Below are positions 28,983 to 38,886 of a stretch of 64,000 nt of DNA, one piece after another; position 1 is the first letter of the stretch, and the number at the start of each line of letters is the position of its first letter. The DNA is taken from the NCBI RefSeq assembly GCF_900104655.1, contig NZ_FNWD01000002.1:914246-978245 (forward strand), in the 5' to 3' direction. Under the pieces are notes generated by a model. It did not search any database and was not told the DNA's origin. It was given only the letters and a program-made list of their open reading frames with translations. The stretch comes from Millionella massiliensis. GTDB taxonomy: Bacteria > Bacteroidota > Bacteroidia > Bacteroidales > Rikenellaceae. A program made the position numbers and the translations under genes.

Positions 28983-30386
28983 TTAATAACGATAGAAATC
29001 AGCCTTGTAAGGCCCTTCGACCGGCACACCGATATACGCAGCCTGCACCGGAGTGAGCTGCGTCAGATGCACCCCGATCTGCTCCAGGTGCAACCGCGCC
29101 ACCTCTTCGTCCAGGTGCTTCGGCAGACGATAGACATTCACCTCATAATCCTTCTGCCACAACTCGAGCTGTGCCAGCGTCTGGTTCGTGAACGAATTGC
29201 TCATGACGAACGACGGATGACCCGTTGCGCACCCCAGGTTCACCAGACGCCCTTCGGCCAGCACAAAAATCGAATGGCCGTCTTCAGCAAACGTGTACTT
29301 GTCGACCTGCGGTTTGATTTCGGTACGCACAGCCCCTTCGAAAGCGTTGAGCCGATCCATCTGGATTTCGTTGTCGAAGTGACCGATGTTGCAGACAATC
29401 GACTGGTCACGCATGGCCCGCATGTGTTCTAGCGTAATGATGTCACGGTTTCCGGTCGTGGTGACGTAGATATTACCGATCGGCAGCACATCTTCGACCG
29501 TTTTGACCTCGAAGCCCTCCATCGCCGCCTGCAATGCACAGATCGGGTCGATTTCGGTAACAATCACCCGCGCCCCGTAATGACGCATCGAAGCCGCACA
29601 CCCCTTGCCCACGTCACCATAGCCGCAAACGACCACCACCTTTCCGGCAATCATTACGTCCGTAGCGCGTTTGATCCCGTCAGCCAGCGATTCCCGACAG
29701 CCGTACAGGTTGTCAAACTTCGACTTCGTTACCGAGTCATTCACGTTGATGGCCGGGAAGAGCAGCTCGCCCCGCTCCATCATTTGATAGAGACGATGCA
29801 CACCGGTTGTGGTCTCTTCCGACACCCCGCGCAGCTCTGCCACCGTCGCATGCCACTTGCCAGGCTCTTCGGTCAGCGTCTGTTTGAGCAGTGAGAGGAT
29901 GACCGCCTCTTCATGGTTGGCCGGCGTCTTGTCCAGCGTCGAGGGGTCGTTTTCGGCCGCATAGCCCTTGTGGATCAGCAACGTCGCGTCACCGCCGTCA
30001 TCGACGATCAGGTGCGGTCCCTTGCCGCCGGGGAAAGTCAGCGCCTCACGCGTACACCACCAATAATCTTCCAGCGACTCGCCCTTCCAGGCGAATACCG
30101 GCACGCCGGCAGCCGCAATGGCCGCAGCGGCATGGTCCTGGGTCGAGAAGATGTTGCACGAGCACCACCGTACTTCGGCACCGAGTTCGACGAGCGTTTC
30201 GATCAGCACCGCCGTCTGGATCGTCATGTGGAGCGACCCCATGATCCGCGCGCCTTTGAGCGGTTTTTGCGGACCATACTTTTTGCGCAGAGCCATCAGC
30301 CCCGGCATTTCGTGTTCCGACACTTCGATCTCCTTTCGGCCCCAGTCGGCCAGTGCCATATCGGCAACCTTATAAGGCATACTCAT
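28983..30386 (-). CDS. ahcY: Adenosylhomocysteinase
   Basis: Predicted 467-residue NAD-dependent S-adenosylhomocysteine hydrolase, which splits the by-product of methyl transfer into adenosine and homocysteine. Signatures: [14 protein letters not shown] near 75, [13 protein letters not shown] near 215, and the Rossmann motif [12 protein letters not shown] near 255. The C-terminal PYKADFYRY is the conserved end. Length fits the form with the 40-residue insertion. The start at 30386 overlaps the riboflavin kinase gene by 17 bases, so the pair is translationally coupled. MSMPYK or the internal Met could be the first residue. Confidence 0.97.
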   Translation of the reverse strand: MSMPYKVADMALADWGRKEIEVSEHEMPGLMALRKKYGPQKPLKGARIMGSLHMTIQTAVLIETLVELGAEVRWCSCNIFSTQDHAAAAIAAAGVPVFAWKGESLEDYWWCTREALTFPGGKGPHLIVDDGGDATLLIHKGYAAENDPSTLDKTPANHEEAVILSLLKQTLTEEPGKWHATVAELRGVSEETTTGVHRLYQMMERGELLFPAINVNDSVTKSKFDNLYGCRESLADGIKRATDVMIAGKVVVVCGYGDVGKGCAASMRHYGARVIVTEIDPICALQAAMEGFEVKTVEDVLPIGNIYVTTTGNRDIITLEHMRAMRDQSIVCNIGHFDNEIQMDRLNAFEGAVRTEIKPQVDKYTFAEDGHSIFVLAEGRLVNLGCATGHPSFVMSNSFTNQTLAQLELWQKDYEVNVYRLPKHLDEEVARLHLEQIGVHLTQLTPVQAAYIGVPVEGPYKADFYRY

Positions 30387-30777
30387 TGCTATCTATGATT
30401 TTAAGTGCTTGTTTTCTATCATTTTCCATCGCCCCGCGTAACGCCTCGACCGAATCGAAGCGGGTTTCGGGACGCAGGAAGCGGAGCAAATCGATACGGA
30501 TCTCGCGGCCATACAGGTCACCCCGAAAGTCGAGCAGCCACGCTTCGGCCTTGCAGGCCCCCTGCTCCTCGATCGTCGGCCGACGTCCCACATTCACCAG
30601 CGCCCAGTAGCGTTCGGCCGTATCTTCGAGCACAACGCGGGCCAGCCACACGCCGCCCATCCGGTGTTCGTCGAACTCCTGGGGGTCGACCCTGACGTTC
30701 GCCGTCGGAAACCCCAACGTGCGTCCGAGCTGTCGGCCCGGGAGCACCACGCCTCGTATGGTGATCGTCTTTTGCAT
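30370..30777 (-). CDS. Stand-alone riboflavin kinase domain protein
   Basis: Predicted 135-residue flavokinase domain. It has [11 protein letters not shown] (18-28), which binds Mg-[14 protein letters not shown] near 60, and [13 protein letters not shown] with the catalytic Glu. Riboflavin kinase makes FMN. Most bacteria encode it as the C-terminal half of bifunctional RibF (about 310 residues), fused to FMN adenylyltransferase. Here the N-terminal half is absent: the ATG at 30777 follows a promoter directly and the upstream DNA is the divergent merR region. It could be a second copy beside a full RibF elsewhere, or the only kinase. Confidence 0.85.
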   Translation of the reverse strand: MQKTITIRGVVLPGRQLGRTLGFPTANVRVDPQEFDEHRMGGVWLARVVLEDTAERYWALVNVGRRPTIEEQGACKAEAWLLDFRGDLYGREIRIDLLRFLRPETRFDSVEALRGAMENDRKQALKIIDSNEYAL

Positions 30778-30784
30778 CCGGGCG

Positions 30785-30814
30785 TCAAAGATACGGAAAA
30801 AATCACTACCTTGG
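30785..30814. promoter_or_regulatory. Divergent promoters of the riboflavin kinase and MerR genes
   Basis: Minus strand TATCTTTG at 30785-30792, 8 bases before the kinase ATG; plus strand TACCTTGG at 30807-30814, one mismatch from the consensus, 28 bases before the merR ATG. The boxes are close enough for the MerR protein to control both. Confidence 0.55.
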
Positions 30815-30842
30815 CAGACGGAAACGAAACCGAAACACAGGC

Positions 30843-31427
30843 ATGACCGACCCAAAGAAGCCCTCCCGTAAGATGTTTTTCAGCATGGGCGAAGTATCCG
30901 AGATGTTCGACGTAAACCCGTCGCTGATTCGCTTTTGGGAGAAACGGTTCGACGTGCTCAAGCCCCACAAGAACGCCAAGGGCAACCGGATGTTCACCCC
31001 GGAAGACGTCGAGAACCTGAAACTCATCTACCACCTGGTCAAAGAGAAGGGTATGACCCTGGCCGGGGCCGAGAAATACATCAAGGACAACAAGAACGCC
31101 CTTCAGCGCGACGTACAGATCCTCGAACATCTGGGACGGATTCGCGCCGCCCTGCTCGAGATCAAGTCCGAGCTCGGCAGTGAGACCACCGACACCGAGA
31201 TCGTGGTACGCACCGAGGCACTGGCCGAAGCCGTCAACGAAGCCCTGCCCGAACCCGTCACCATCGAGGAAGCCCTCGACCAGCAGAGTGAGGCAGAGAC
31301 TTCGACCGACGTTCAGCCCTCCGTTCCTGAAGCGGCAGCAGCAACCGAGACCGCACCGCAAACGGAGCCTCAAACAGCACCGGGACCCAAACCGCGTTAC
31401 ATCGAGCCCACCCTGTTCGATCTGTAG
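30843..31427 (+). CDS. MerR-family transcriptional regulator
   Basis: Predicted 194-residue regulator. The winged helix of MerR type covers residues 10-80 (FFSMGEVSEMFDVNPSLIRFWEKRF, then RMFTPEDVENLKLIYHLVKEKGMTLAGAEKYI). A short helix follows, then a low-complexity tail rich in Glu, Ala, Thr and Pro (about 125-185), ending EPTLFDL. No metal-binding cysteines, so the signal is unknown. This single-copy form with a C-terminal disordered tail recurs across Bacteroidota. Confidence 0.92.
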   Translation: MTDPKKPSRKMFFSMGEVSEMFDVNPSLIRFWEKRFDVLKPHKNAKGNRMFTPEDVENLKLIYHLVKEKGMTLAGAEKYIKDNKNALQRDVQILEHLGRIRAALLEIKSELGSETTDTEIVVRTEALAEAVNEALPEPVTIEEALDQQSEAETSTDVQPSVPEAAAATETAPQTEPQTAPGPKPRYIEPTLFDL

Positions 31428-31802
31428 TCGTCGGAGCCCGCCGTGCCGGCCCATCAAATGAGCCCGATAGATGAATATGGGCACTTATATATTTAGAGAG
31501 ATGGGATATTATTTAGGAACTATTTGCACCGGCCTCCAACAACAGGAAGATACCCCCGCCCAACCCGTCGCTCCTCTACTCTCCTGCATAGGTCTACGAC
31601 CTGCAGAAAGTAGTATATTATAATAAGTAACCGGGCTATATATAGGTAACCGACATCCGGGCATGCGCAGCACACGTCCATCGACACGCCGCATCACCGG
31701 AGGCAGTCACAAGCCTGCTCCGTAAGCCCCACGCGGCCAAGCCCCCTCCGAATTTTGCCATCCGCGGAAGGAGTATCACAGCCTTCCGACCGATATATCG
31801 CC
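31428..31802. other. Intergenic region upstream of the Nif3 gene
   Basis: 375 bases. An AT-rich patch (31470-31530 and 31605-31650) breaks the high GC of the area. I see no consensus promoter, terminator, RNA or gene; a 62-codon minus frame is not credible. Possibly it holds the Nif3 promoter in degraded form. Confidence 0.4.
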
Positions 31803-32924
31803 ATGCCTACCCTTCACGACATCATCGCCCCGATCGAAGCCGCCGCCCCCCGCGCGTGGCAAGAGAGTTGGGACAACGCCGGCTGGCAAGTCTGCCCCGC
31901 CGATCCCCATACCACCGAATGCACCGGCGCCCTGTTGATGCTGGACATCACCGAAGCCGCCGTCGAAGAGGCCATCCGCGAAGGATTCAACCTCGTCATC
32001 AGCCACCACCCGCTGCTCTTCAAAGGGATCAAACGGCTGACCGGCAGCACCCCGCAGGAACGCATCGTCGCCACCGCCCTGCGCCACTCCATCAACCTCT
32101 ACTCCGCCCACACCAACATGGACTCCGCCCCCGGCGGCGTCAACTACCGACTCGCCGAGCGGCTCGGACTGCAAAACATCCGCACCCTGGCCCCGCGCGC
32201 CAACGACCTGCTCAAACTCGTCGTCTACACGCCCCACGCCCATGCCGACACCGTTCGCGACGCCCTGTTGCAGGCCGGCGCCGGCCACATCGGCCGGTAC
32301 GACTCGTGCAGCTACAACGCCGAAGGCTACGGCACCTTCCGCGCCGCCAGCAGCGACTGCCATCCCTATGTGGGCGAGATCGGCCAGCTCCATCGCGAAC
32401 CCGAGACCCGCACCGAGACCGTCGTACCGCGCCACCTGCTCGGCAGCGTGCTTACAGCCCTGCGACGCGTCCACCCCTACGAAGAACCCGCCTACGACCT
32501 GATCCCGCTGGAGATGCCCAACCCGACCGTCGGTCTGGGATGCGTCGGCGACCTCGCCGCGCCGCTCACCACCGCCGACTGCCTGCAACAGATTGCCCGG
32601 GCACTCGACATCCCCTGCCTGCGCCACAGTCCGATTGCCACCGACCATGTCAGCCGCATCGCCCTGTGCGGCGGAGCCGGCGGCGAATTTCTCGGTGCCG
32701 CCATCGCCAGCGGTGCGCAGCTCTACCTGACCGCCGACCTCAAATACCACGAATTCCAACAGGGGAACGGCCAGATCACCCTGGTCGACGGAGGCCATTT
32801 TGAGACCGAACAACAGGTAATGGATGTTTTTTCTGAGCTCATATCGAAAAAATTGCCTAATTTTGCCATCCATCGGGCCACTGTGCCCTCCAATCCGGTG
32901 AGCTACCTGGTCCCGTCCCGATAA
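31803..32924 (+). CDS. Nif3-like dinuclear metal center hexameric protein
   Basis: Predicted 373-residue protein of the NIF3/YbgI/YqfO family, homohexameric rings with two metals per subunit. Ligand motifs: SHHP with His68 and His69, the SAHTNMDSAPGG motif near 100, and the C-terminal DGGHFETEQ. The middle third (about 130-245) is the YqfO-type insertion that resembles a PII-like domain. The family has been linked to GTP cyclohydrolase I activity type 2 and to tRNA or cell-wall metabolism, none firmly. The start at 31803 is MPTLHDII. The next gene follows after 29 bases; the pair is conserved in Bacteroidota. Confidence 0.92.
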   Translation: MPTLHDIIAPIEAAAPRAWQESWDNAGWQVCPADPHTTECTGALLMLDITEAAVEEAIREGFNLVISHHPLLFKGIKRLTGSTPQERIVATALRHSINLYSAHTNMDSAPGGVNYRLAERLGLQNIRTLAPRANDLLKLVVYTPHAHADTVRDALLQAGAGHIGRYDSCSYNAEGYGTFRAASSDCHPYVGEIGQLHREPETRTETVVPRHLLGSVLTALRRVHPYEEPAYDLIPLEMPNPTVGLGCVGDLAAPLTTADCLQQIARALDIPCLRHSPIATDHVSRIALCGGAGGEFLGAAIASGAQLYLTADLKYHEFQQGNGQITLVDGGHFETEQQVMDVFSELISKKLPNFAIHRATVPSNPVSYLVPSR

Positions 32925-32953
32925 CAGCAAGTTATACAAAGCGATACAGATAC

Positions 32954-33724
32954 ATGGCAACCAAAAGCAAAAGCACCGTCGAAGATCTCTCGACCGAGGA
33001 GAAAATCAGCGTTCTCTACGGCCTCCAGCAGATCGACTCCAAAATGGACAGCATCAACCACATCAAAGGTGAGCTTCCCTACGAAGTCCAGGATCTGGAA
33101 GACAACATCAGCGGTCTGGAGACCCGCATAGCCGGCTACACCGCCCAGACCGACGAGCTGGCCAAAGAGGTGAAGACCAAGAAAGAGGAGATCGAACAGG
33201 CCAAAGCCCTCATCAAGAAATACGAAGCCCAGCAGGACGACGTTCGCAACAACCGCGAGTTCGACTCCCTCTCCAAAGAGATCGAGTACCAGAAACTCGA
33301 GATCGAGCTGGCCGAAAAACGCATCAAAGAGTTCAACGCCGAGATCAAGACCAAGAAGAAACAGATCGAAGACACCAAAGAACTCCTCGAAGACCGTAAG
33401 GTAGCCCTCGAAGCGAAACGCGCCGAGCTCGAAAGCATCGAAGCCGACACCGCCAAAGAACTCGCCGAACTCCAGGCCCAGGCCGACGCTGCCCGTACCA
33501 AGATCGACGAACGCCTGCTGGCAGCCTACGACCGCATCCGCCACAACGTCCGCAACGGGCTGGCCGTAGTGACCGTCAAACGCGACGCCTGCGGAGGCTG
33601 CTTCAACCGCATTCCGCCGCAGCGTCAGCTCGATATTCGCATGAGCAAGAAAATCATCGTCTGCGAATATTGCGGCCGCATCCTCGTGTCCGACCTGCTC
33701 GACAAGGATACCGCCAACGAATAA
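32954..33724 (+). CDS. Coiled-coil zinc-ribbon protein (C4-type)
   Basis: Predicted 256-residue cytoplasmic protein. Residues 15-195 form a long antiparallel coiled coil dominated by Glu/Lys/Ala heptads. The C terminus has a four-cysteine zinc ribbon: CGGC near 212 and CEYC near 240. The layout matches the family often found after Nif3 genes (zf-RING_7-like), relatives of Helicobacter HP0958 and chlamydial CT398, suggested to act in RNA or secretion quality control. Function is not established. Co-transcription with Nif3 is likely. Confidence 0.9.
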   Translation: MATKSKSTVEDLSTEEKISVLYGLQQIDSKMDSINHIKGELPYEVQDLEDNISGLETRIAGYTAQTDELAKEVKTKKEEIEQAKALIKKYEAQQDDVRNNREFDSLSKEIEYQKLEIELAEKRIKEFNAEIKTKKKQIEDTKELLEDRKVALEAKRAELESIEADTAKELAELQAQADAARTKIDERLLAAYDRIRHNVRNGLAVVTVKRDACGGCFNRIPPQRQLDIRMSKKIIVCEYCGRILVSDLLDKDTANE

Positions 33725-33734
33725 CCCCGTCGGG

Positions 33735-33870
33735 CGGAGCCGCAGAGAACCCAGAGGCCCAGAGAACCCAGAGAGCCTTGAGGGCCACAAAGAGCCACAG
33801 AGGATCCAGAGAGCTTTGAGAGCTGCAAAGGAGTCAGAGAGCCAGATGGACCCGGCCGCCGACCCGATTC
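33735..33870 (+). repeat. Degenerate AG-rich short repeats
   Basis: The gap before mutS2 contains many diverged copies of AGAGAACCCAGAG/CCACAGAG/CTTTGAGAG words with irregular 9-20 base spacing, strongly purine-biased on the plus strand. No ORF, terminator or promoter is visible, so the mutS2 transcript probably runs through it. Confidence 0.7.
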
Positions 33871-33917
33871 TCTTCGCCGCCGGGAGCGGATAGGAGAGAA
33901 CCAGACATTCACACAAC

Positions 33918-36458
33918 ATGACGATCTATCCCAAGGATTTTGAACAGCGTATCGGATTCGACAAGATCCGAGACGCTGTTTCACTTTTGTGCAACACCCA
34001 GGCCGCCCGCGAACGCGTACAGGCCGCCACCTTCACCACCGACCTGCCCACCCTTCGGCGCCTGCTGGGTCAGACCGCCGAGATGCGCGACATACTGATG
34101 CTCGAGAGCGACTACCCCGGCGCCACCAGCACCGACATCAACCTCTACCTGCGTAAGATCCGCATCGAAGGCACCCACCTCGACCCCGCCCAGATGGTCG
34201 ACCTGCAACAAGCCCTCGAACAGCTTGCCCAGCTCACCCGGTTTTTCCGCGCCAAGCGTCAGGAAGGCAGCGACCCCTACCCGCTGCTGAGCGACCTGAC
34301 CGATCCGGTCGAAGACTTCACACCCCACCAGCGTGAAATCAACCGCCTGATCGACCCCGACAGCGGCACCCTGCGCGACAACGCCAGCCCCGAACTGGCC
34401 CAGCTGCGCCGCACCCTGCGCGAGAAGGCCGGACAGGTCGACAAGCGGCTTCAAGCCATCCTGCGTCAGGCACAGGCCGCCGGTCTGGTCGACCCCGACA
34501 GCGAGATCTCTGTACGCGACGGCCGCACCGTGATCCCCGTGGCCGCCGTCAACAAACGCAAGATCAAGGGATTGGTCCACGACGAGTCCGCCACCGGCCG
34601 CACCGCCTACATCGAGCCCATCGAAGTGGTCGAACTCAACAACGAGCTGCGCGAACTCGAAAACGAAGAGCGTCGCGAGATCATCCGCATCCTGACCGCC
34701 TTCGCCGACCGCCTGCGCCCCGACCTGCCGCTGCTGCTCGCCGCCGGCGAGTACCTCGTCGAGATGGACTTCATACAGGCCAAAGCCCGTTACGCCCTCT
34801 CGACCGACTCCGTTCTCCCCGAGCTCGACGAAGCGCCCCGGATGCACCTGCGCCAGGCCCGCCACCCGCTGCTCGAGGCGACCCTCCGACGCGAGAACAA
34901 ACCCATCGTGCCGCTCGACCTGACCCTCACGCCCGAGAAATACATTCTGCTGATCTCCGGCCCCAACGCCGGCGGTAAATCGGTCTGCCTGAAGACCGCC
35001 GGACTGCTCCAGTACATGCTCCAGTGCGGATGGCTCGTGCCGGCCGACAGCGACACCCGGATGGGGCTGTTCGACAGCCTCTTCATCGACATCGGCGACC
35101 AGCAGTCACTGGACAACGACCTCTCCACCTACTCGTCGCACCTGATCAACATGAAGACCCTGCTGCGCCACGCCAACGACCGTTCGCTGGCGCTGATCGA
35201 CGAGTTCGGCTCCGGGACCGAGCCCGGCACCGGCGGAGCCATCGCCGAAGCCGTCCTCCAGAAACTCGAGGAGCGCCATGTGTGGGGCATCATCACCACC
35301 CACTACGCCAACCTCAAATACTACGCCGCCGGTGCACAAGGCATCGAGAACGGCGCCATGGCCTTTGACCTGCAAAACATCCGCCCGCTGTTCCGGCTCG
35401 AAATGGGACGTCCCGGCAGTTCGTTCGCCTTCGAGATCGCCCGCAAGATCGGCCTCCCCGAAGAGATCATCCGTTCGGCCGAGGGCAAGATCGGCTCGGC
35501 CCAGGCCAACGCCGAAAAACACATCCGCGAAGCCGCCCGCGACAAACGCTACTGGGAGTCGAAACGCGAACGCATCCGGCTGGCCGAGAAGAACATCGAC
35601 CGCACCGCCGCCCAATACGAGCTGCAACTCTCCGAGATTCAGTCCGAGAAGGCGAAGATTCTGAAAGAGGCCCGCGCCGAAGCCGAAAAACTGCTGGCCG
35701 AAGCCAACCGCCGCATCGAGAACACCATCCGTGAGATTCGCGAGTCGCAGGCCGAGAAGGAGCGTACCCGCACCGCCCGCGCCAGCTTCGACGAATTCCG
35801 CAACCTGATCGCCGGCAGCGAGACCGCCCCGATCGCCGAAAAAGAGGACGCCATCGAACGCAAGATGCGACAGCTTCGCGAACGCGAAGCCCGACGCAAG
35901 GAGCGTAAAGCGCGTCACGCCGCCGAACGTGCCGCCGAGCAGGCCCCCAGTGAGCCCGCCAAGCCGCGCGAGATCGAACCCGGTTTCCATGTCCGCATCA
36001 AGGGACAGCAGACCATCGGCGAAGTACTGTCGCTTCAAGGCGCCAACAAAGCGACCGTCGCCTTCGGCCACATTACTACCGTCGTGGACAAATCGCGCCT
36101 CGAGATCGTCCCCCACGCCGAATACAAAAAGATGCAGCGGAACACGGCCGGCACCTCGCCCTACACCCTCGGCAACACCGACAACTACACCACCTCGAAA
36201 CGCCGCCTCAACTTCAAACAACAGCTCGACATCCGCGGCATGCGCGCAGCCAAAGCGCTGCAGGAGGTGCAGACCTTCATCGACGAAGCGATCATGCTCG
36301 GTTTCCCGCAGGTCACCATCCTGCACGGCAAAGGGACCGGTGCACTGAAAGAGGAGGTGCGCCGCTACCTGCGGACCGTACCGCTGGTGCTCTCCGCCAC
36401 CGACGAGCACGAAGAGTTCGGCGGCGCCGGCATCACCGTCGTGAGCCTCGATGTCTGA
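33918..36458 (+). CDS. mutS2: Endonuclease/recombination regulator MutS2
   Basis: Predicted 846-residue MutS2. It lacks the mismatch-recognition domain of MutS. Present are the helical lever/clamp core (about 1-320), the ATPase with Walker A GPNAGGKS at 348-355 and Walker B ALIDEFGSG near 428, and a long coiled coil (about 520-640). After a KOW-like segment, the C-terminal Smr domain (about 770-846) shows LDIRGMRA and HGKGTGAL. MutS2 proteins suppress recombination, and in some species act on collided ribosomes. Which role holds here cannot be told. It has no obvious promoter of its own. Confidence 0.95.
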   Translation: MTIYPKDFEQRIGFDKIRDAVSLLCNTQAARERVQAATFTTDLPTLRRLLGQTAEMRDILMLESDYPGATSTDINLYLRKIRIEGTHLDPAQMVDLQQALEQLAQLTRFFRAKRQEGSDPYPLLSDLTDPVEDFTPHQREINRLIDPDSGTLRDNASPELAQLRRTLREKAGQVDKRLQAILRQAQAAGLVDPDSEISVRDGRTVIPVAAVNKRKIKGLVHDESATGRTAYIEPIEVVELNNELRELENEERREIIRILTAFADRLRPDLPLLLAAGEYLVEMDFIQAKARYALSTDSVLPELDEAPRMHLRQARHPLLEATLRRENKPIVPLDLTLTPEKYILLISGPNAGGKSVCLKTAGLLQYMLQCGWLVPADSDTRMGLFDSLFIDIGDQQSLDNDLSTYSSHLINMKTLLRHANDRSLALIDEFGSGTEPGTGGAIAEAVLQKLEERHVWGIITTHYANLKYYAAGAQGIENGAMAFDLQNIRPLFRLEMGRPGSSFAFEIARKIGLPEEIIRSAEGKIGSAQANAEKHIREAARDKRYWESKRERIRLAEKNIDRTAAQYELQLSEIQSEKAKILKEARAEAEKLLAEANRRIENTIREIRESQAEKERTRTARASFDEFRNLIAGSETAPIAEKEDAIERKMRQLREREARRKERKARHAAERAAEQAPSEPAKPREIEPGFHVRIKGQQTIGEVLSLQGANKATVAFGHITTVVDKSRLEIVPHAEYKKMQRNTAGTSPYTLGNTDNYTTSKRRLNFKQQLDIRGMRAAKALQEVQTFIDEAIMLGFPQVTILHGKGTGALKEEVRRYLRTVPLVLSATDEHEEFGGAGITVVSLDV

Positions 36459-36621
36459 CCCCGCCGCAAAACATGAGGCAGGCAGCCTGCACACGACACG
36501 AAGCCCCGAACCACCTTCGGCCCGTAGGTCCGAAGCACCCTACCTCAGCAAAAGCCGTCAGCACGAACCCGCCCCAAGGAGAACAAGCACCGACACGCCA
36601 TTGCCGTATCGGAAAAAACCT

Positions 36622-36629
36622 TATCTTTG
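36622..36629 (+). promoter_or_regulatory. -7 box of the FKBP-like lipoprotein gene
   Basis: TATCTTTG, 75 bases before the ATG, with ATTG at 36600-36603 as a poor -33 element. Confidence 0.55.
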
Positions 36630-36703
36630 CGGGGTAATGTGCTCAGAGCACATCAAAGCGAAAACAAGAGATTTACATTCAGGAAAACACAAGAGAGAAC
36701 ACT

Positions 36704-37771
36704 ATGCGTGGGATAAGGAAGAGCTACCTGGGCGTAGCAGCCGCATTGGGACTGATGATCCTCGGTTGGTCATGCGCCAAAGAATCACCCTCCATCAGCG
36801 GGCAACTGTCCAGGAAATCGTTCGAGTCATGGGTTGAGAAATATGCACCGGCAGCCTATGCCAATCCATACAAAGACATCTACATCGAATACATCAAACG
36901 CTCGGAAAGCGGCAGCCGTCCGGTACTCGGCTACTCGTGGCTGACCCTGAACTACACCGGCAAACTGCTCGACGGAACCGTCTTCACCACCCGCGTCGAT
37001 TCCGTATCACGCCGCATCGGCACCTTTGCCTACACCACCCACTATTGCGACGATTTCGTCGAATATTCCAGCACCTCGACCAAATTGTGCGAAGGGCTGC
37101 GCCAAGCCTTCGAATGTCTGCGCGTAGGTGACTCGGTCCGCATCTACATCCCCTACGACAGAGGGTACACCTCATCCATGGGTACCACCTCGGCCTACCT
37201 TTCTTCGGCAACCTACACGTCACTGCCGATCGTTTTCGAGTTGGGCTTCAACGCCTCGACTACCGAGCCGTTCGTGTGGGAGCGTGACTCTGCCCTGCGG
37301 TATGCCCAACAGAACTGGGGTACCGACTTTTCGACCGATACCGTCGGGATGTACCGCCACATGGTCAAGACCAACCCCGAAGGCAACGAAATTACGGCCG
37401 ACTCCACCGTCTCGGTATACTACGAAGAGTACTTCATGGACGGTTTCCTGGCTTCGACCAACATCGACACCGTAGCCGCCAAATGGAACGTCTACGACAG
37501 TTCGGGAGAGACCTCCTACGATGCGATGACCGTACAACCTGCTTCCGGAGCCAACTACAGTGAACATAAAGCGATCTTCATCGCCGTAGAACATATGCGT
37601 AAAGGCGAAGTTGCCGACATTGTCACCGTTTCGAGCTGGGCACAGGGTGACAGCGGAAACACCAACCAGACTCCCGAGGTACTTCCCTACCAACCGATGC
37701 GATACCGCATCTATGTCGTCGACGATACCCAGGAAGACGAAGAAGAGGGTTCCGAAGATCTAACCGAATAG
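36704..37771 (+). CDS. FKBP-type peptidyl-prolyl isomerase-like lipoprotein
   Basis: Predicted 355-residue lipoprotein (lipobox WSC with Cys24). Residues about 75-185 resemble an FKBP domain: YSWLTLNYTGKLLDGTVFTTR, then EGLRQAFECLRVGDSVRIYIPYDRGY, a pattern found in periplasmic FKBPs. A second, weaker FKBP-like half covers about 220-340. The C terminus is acidic (DDTQEDEEEGSED). It may fold or chaperone envelope proteins; the divergence suggests isomerase activity may be lost in one or both halves. Single-gene unit between mutS2 and a terminator. Confidence 0.8.
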   Translation: MRGIRKSYLGVAAALGLMILGWSCAKESPSISGQLSRKSFESWVEKYAPAAYANPYKDIYIEYIKRSESGSRPVLGYSWLTLNYTGKLLDGTVFTTRVDSVSRRIGTFAYTTHYCDDFVEYSSTSTKLCEGLRQAFECLRVGDSVRIYIPYDRGYTSSMGTTSAYLSSATYTSLPIVFELGFNASTTEPFVWERDSALRYAQQNWGTDFSTDTVGMYRHMVKTNPEGNEITADSTVSVYYEEYFMDGFLASTNIDTVAAKWNVYDSSGETSYDAMTVQPASGANYSEHKAIFIAVEHMRKGEVADIVTVSSWAQGDSGNTNQTPEVLPYQPMRYRIYVVDDTQEDEEEGSEDLTE

Positions 37772-37788
37772 GCCCTCCTGAATAGTAT

Positions 37789-37838
37789 AAAGCAACAGCG
37801 CTTCGCCCATACGGACGAAGCGCTGTTGCTTTTATTTC
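37789..37838. terminator. Bidirectional terminator
   Basis: A 17-bp perfect stem (37789-37805 with 37816-37832) with a 10-base loop, then TTATTTCG. Located between the convergent FKBP-like and RsmI-like genes. Confidence 0.92.
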
Positions 37839-37924
37839 GTAACTCAAACGGAAAGCACGAACGACACACCCGCGCGGGCACAGCCGGAACAGGATGAGTC
37901 ACCTCTACCGATCCAAATAAACGA

Positions 37925-38632
37925 TCAGAACAAAATAAAGATCGCCGGACGTTTGTCAAAAGCCGGAGCACCGCTCTTTTTCCATTCGGCCACACTTTTC
38001 GATCCGATCAACTGTCCCGGTTCCAACACATCGCACGCCACGCACAGACGGGTTTGCGGAGCACAGGCGGTCAGAATATCCTCGAACAATTTTCGATTGC
38101 GATAAGGAGCCTCGATAAAGATCTGCGACTGCCCCTCTGCCGCGATTCGGCGCTCGAAGGCGCGAATCGCCTTCACACGTTCGGCCGGCTTGACCGGCAG
38201 ATAGCCGTTAAAAGCAAACGACTGGCCATTGGCACCGGAAGCCATCAGCGCCAGCATGATCGAACTGGGCCCCACCAGCGGTACGACCTCCACGTCATGC
38301 CGATGAGCCGCCGCCACCAGCCATGCGCCGGGATCCGCCACACAGGGAAGTCCCGCTTCGGACATCAGACCGATGTTTTTCCCCTCCGATAGCAAGGGTT
38401 TCAACAGTCCCTCAACCTCCTCGGGATGCGAATGTTCGTTCAGTTCGGCAAAAGTCAACGCATCGATCGGTCGTGCGATTCCGCTGCGAGCCAGGAAACG
38501 GCGTGCCGTCCGGATGTTTTCGACCACGAAATAGTCGATTTCGTCCAGCACGCTTCGATTGTGTGCCGGCAGGGCGACATCCCACGAAGCCGTCTCTCCC
38601 AGCGGAGTCGGAATCAGATAGAGTTTTCCCAT
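37925..38632 (-). CDS. RsmI-like SAM-dependent methyltransferase
   Basis: Predicted 235-residue tetrapyrrole-methylase-fold enzyme related to RsmI, which methylates the 2'-O of C1402 in 16S rRNA. Present are YLIPTPLGE at the start, EAGLPCVADPG near 92-102 and VVPLVGPSSIMLALMASG near 115-132. The C-terminal part differs from classical RsmI and is shorter, as in the second RsmI-like protein common in Bacteroidota, so the target may not be C1402. The ATG at 38632 is chosen because the family begins MGKLYLIPT. Confidence 0.85.
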   Translation of the reverse strand: MGKLYLIPTPLGETASWDVALPAHNRSVLDEIDYFVVENIRTARRFLARSGIARPIDALTFAELNEHSHPEEVEGLLKPLLSEGKNIGLMSEAGLPCVADPGAWLVAAAHRHDVEVVPLVGPSSIMLALMASGANGQSFAFNGYLPVKPAERVKAIRAFERRIAAEGQSQIFIEAPYRNRKLFEDILTACAPQTRLCVACDVLEPGQLIGSKSVAEWKKSGAPAFDKRPAIFILF

Positions 38633-38886
38633 AAACTGCATGATGAGGCTAAATACAAGATCATAACCAGCGGGGGTCCCGGTTCGGAAAACGGAAAGGC
38701 TCGCACGCACGGCATTCCCCCCACCCACACTCCATCAAACACGCTCCCCCCTAACCGCCCTCGCATTCTCACTCTCTTTCTTCACCCTCCCTGCACCCTC
38801 CGTGCTTCCACACTCGCCCTCCTCCATATTCGTCCTCCCCCACATTCGCCCCCGCTCACCGCCCAGAGGGTCGGGACCGGGCACTT

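Noticed and set aside
28490-29056. A 188-codon ORF across repeat array 2
   Set aside because: It translates the repeat modules; the same CPARAAAACS peptide appears at every array in any frame context, so it reflects the DNA repeat.
35106-36494. A 462-codon minus-strand frame inside mutS2
   Set aside because: Antisense shadow with no start signal and no recognisable domain.
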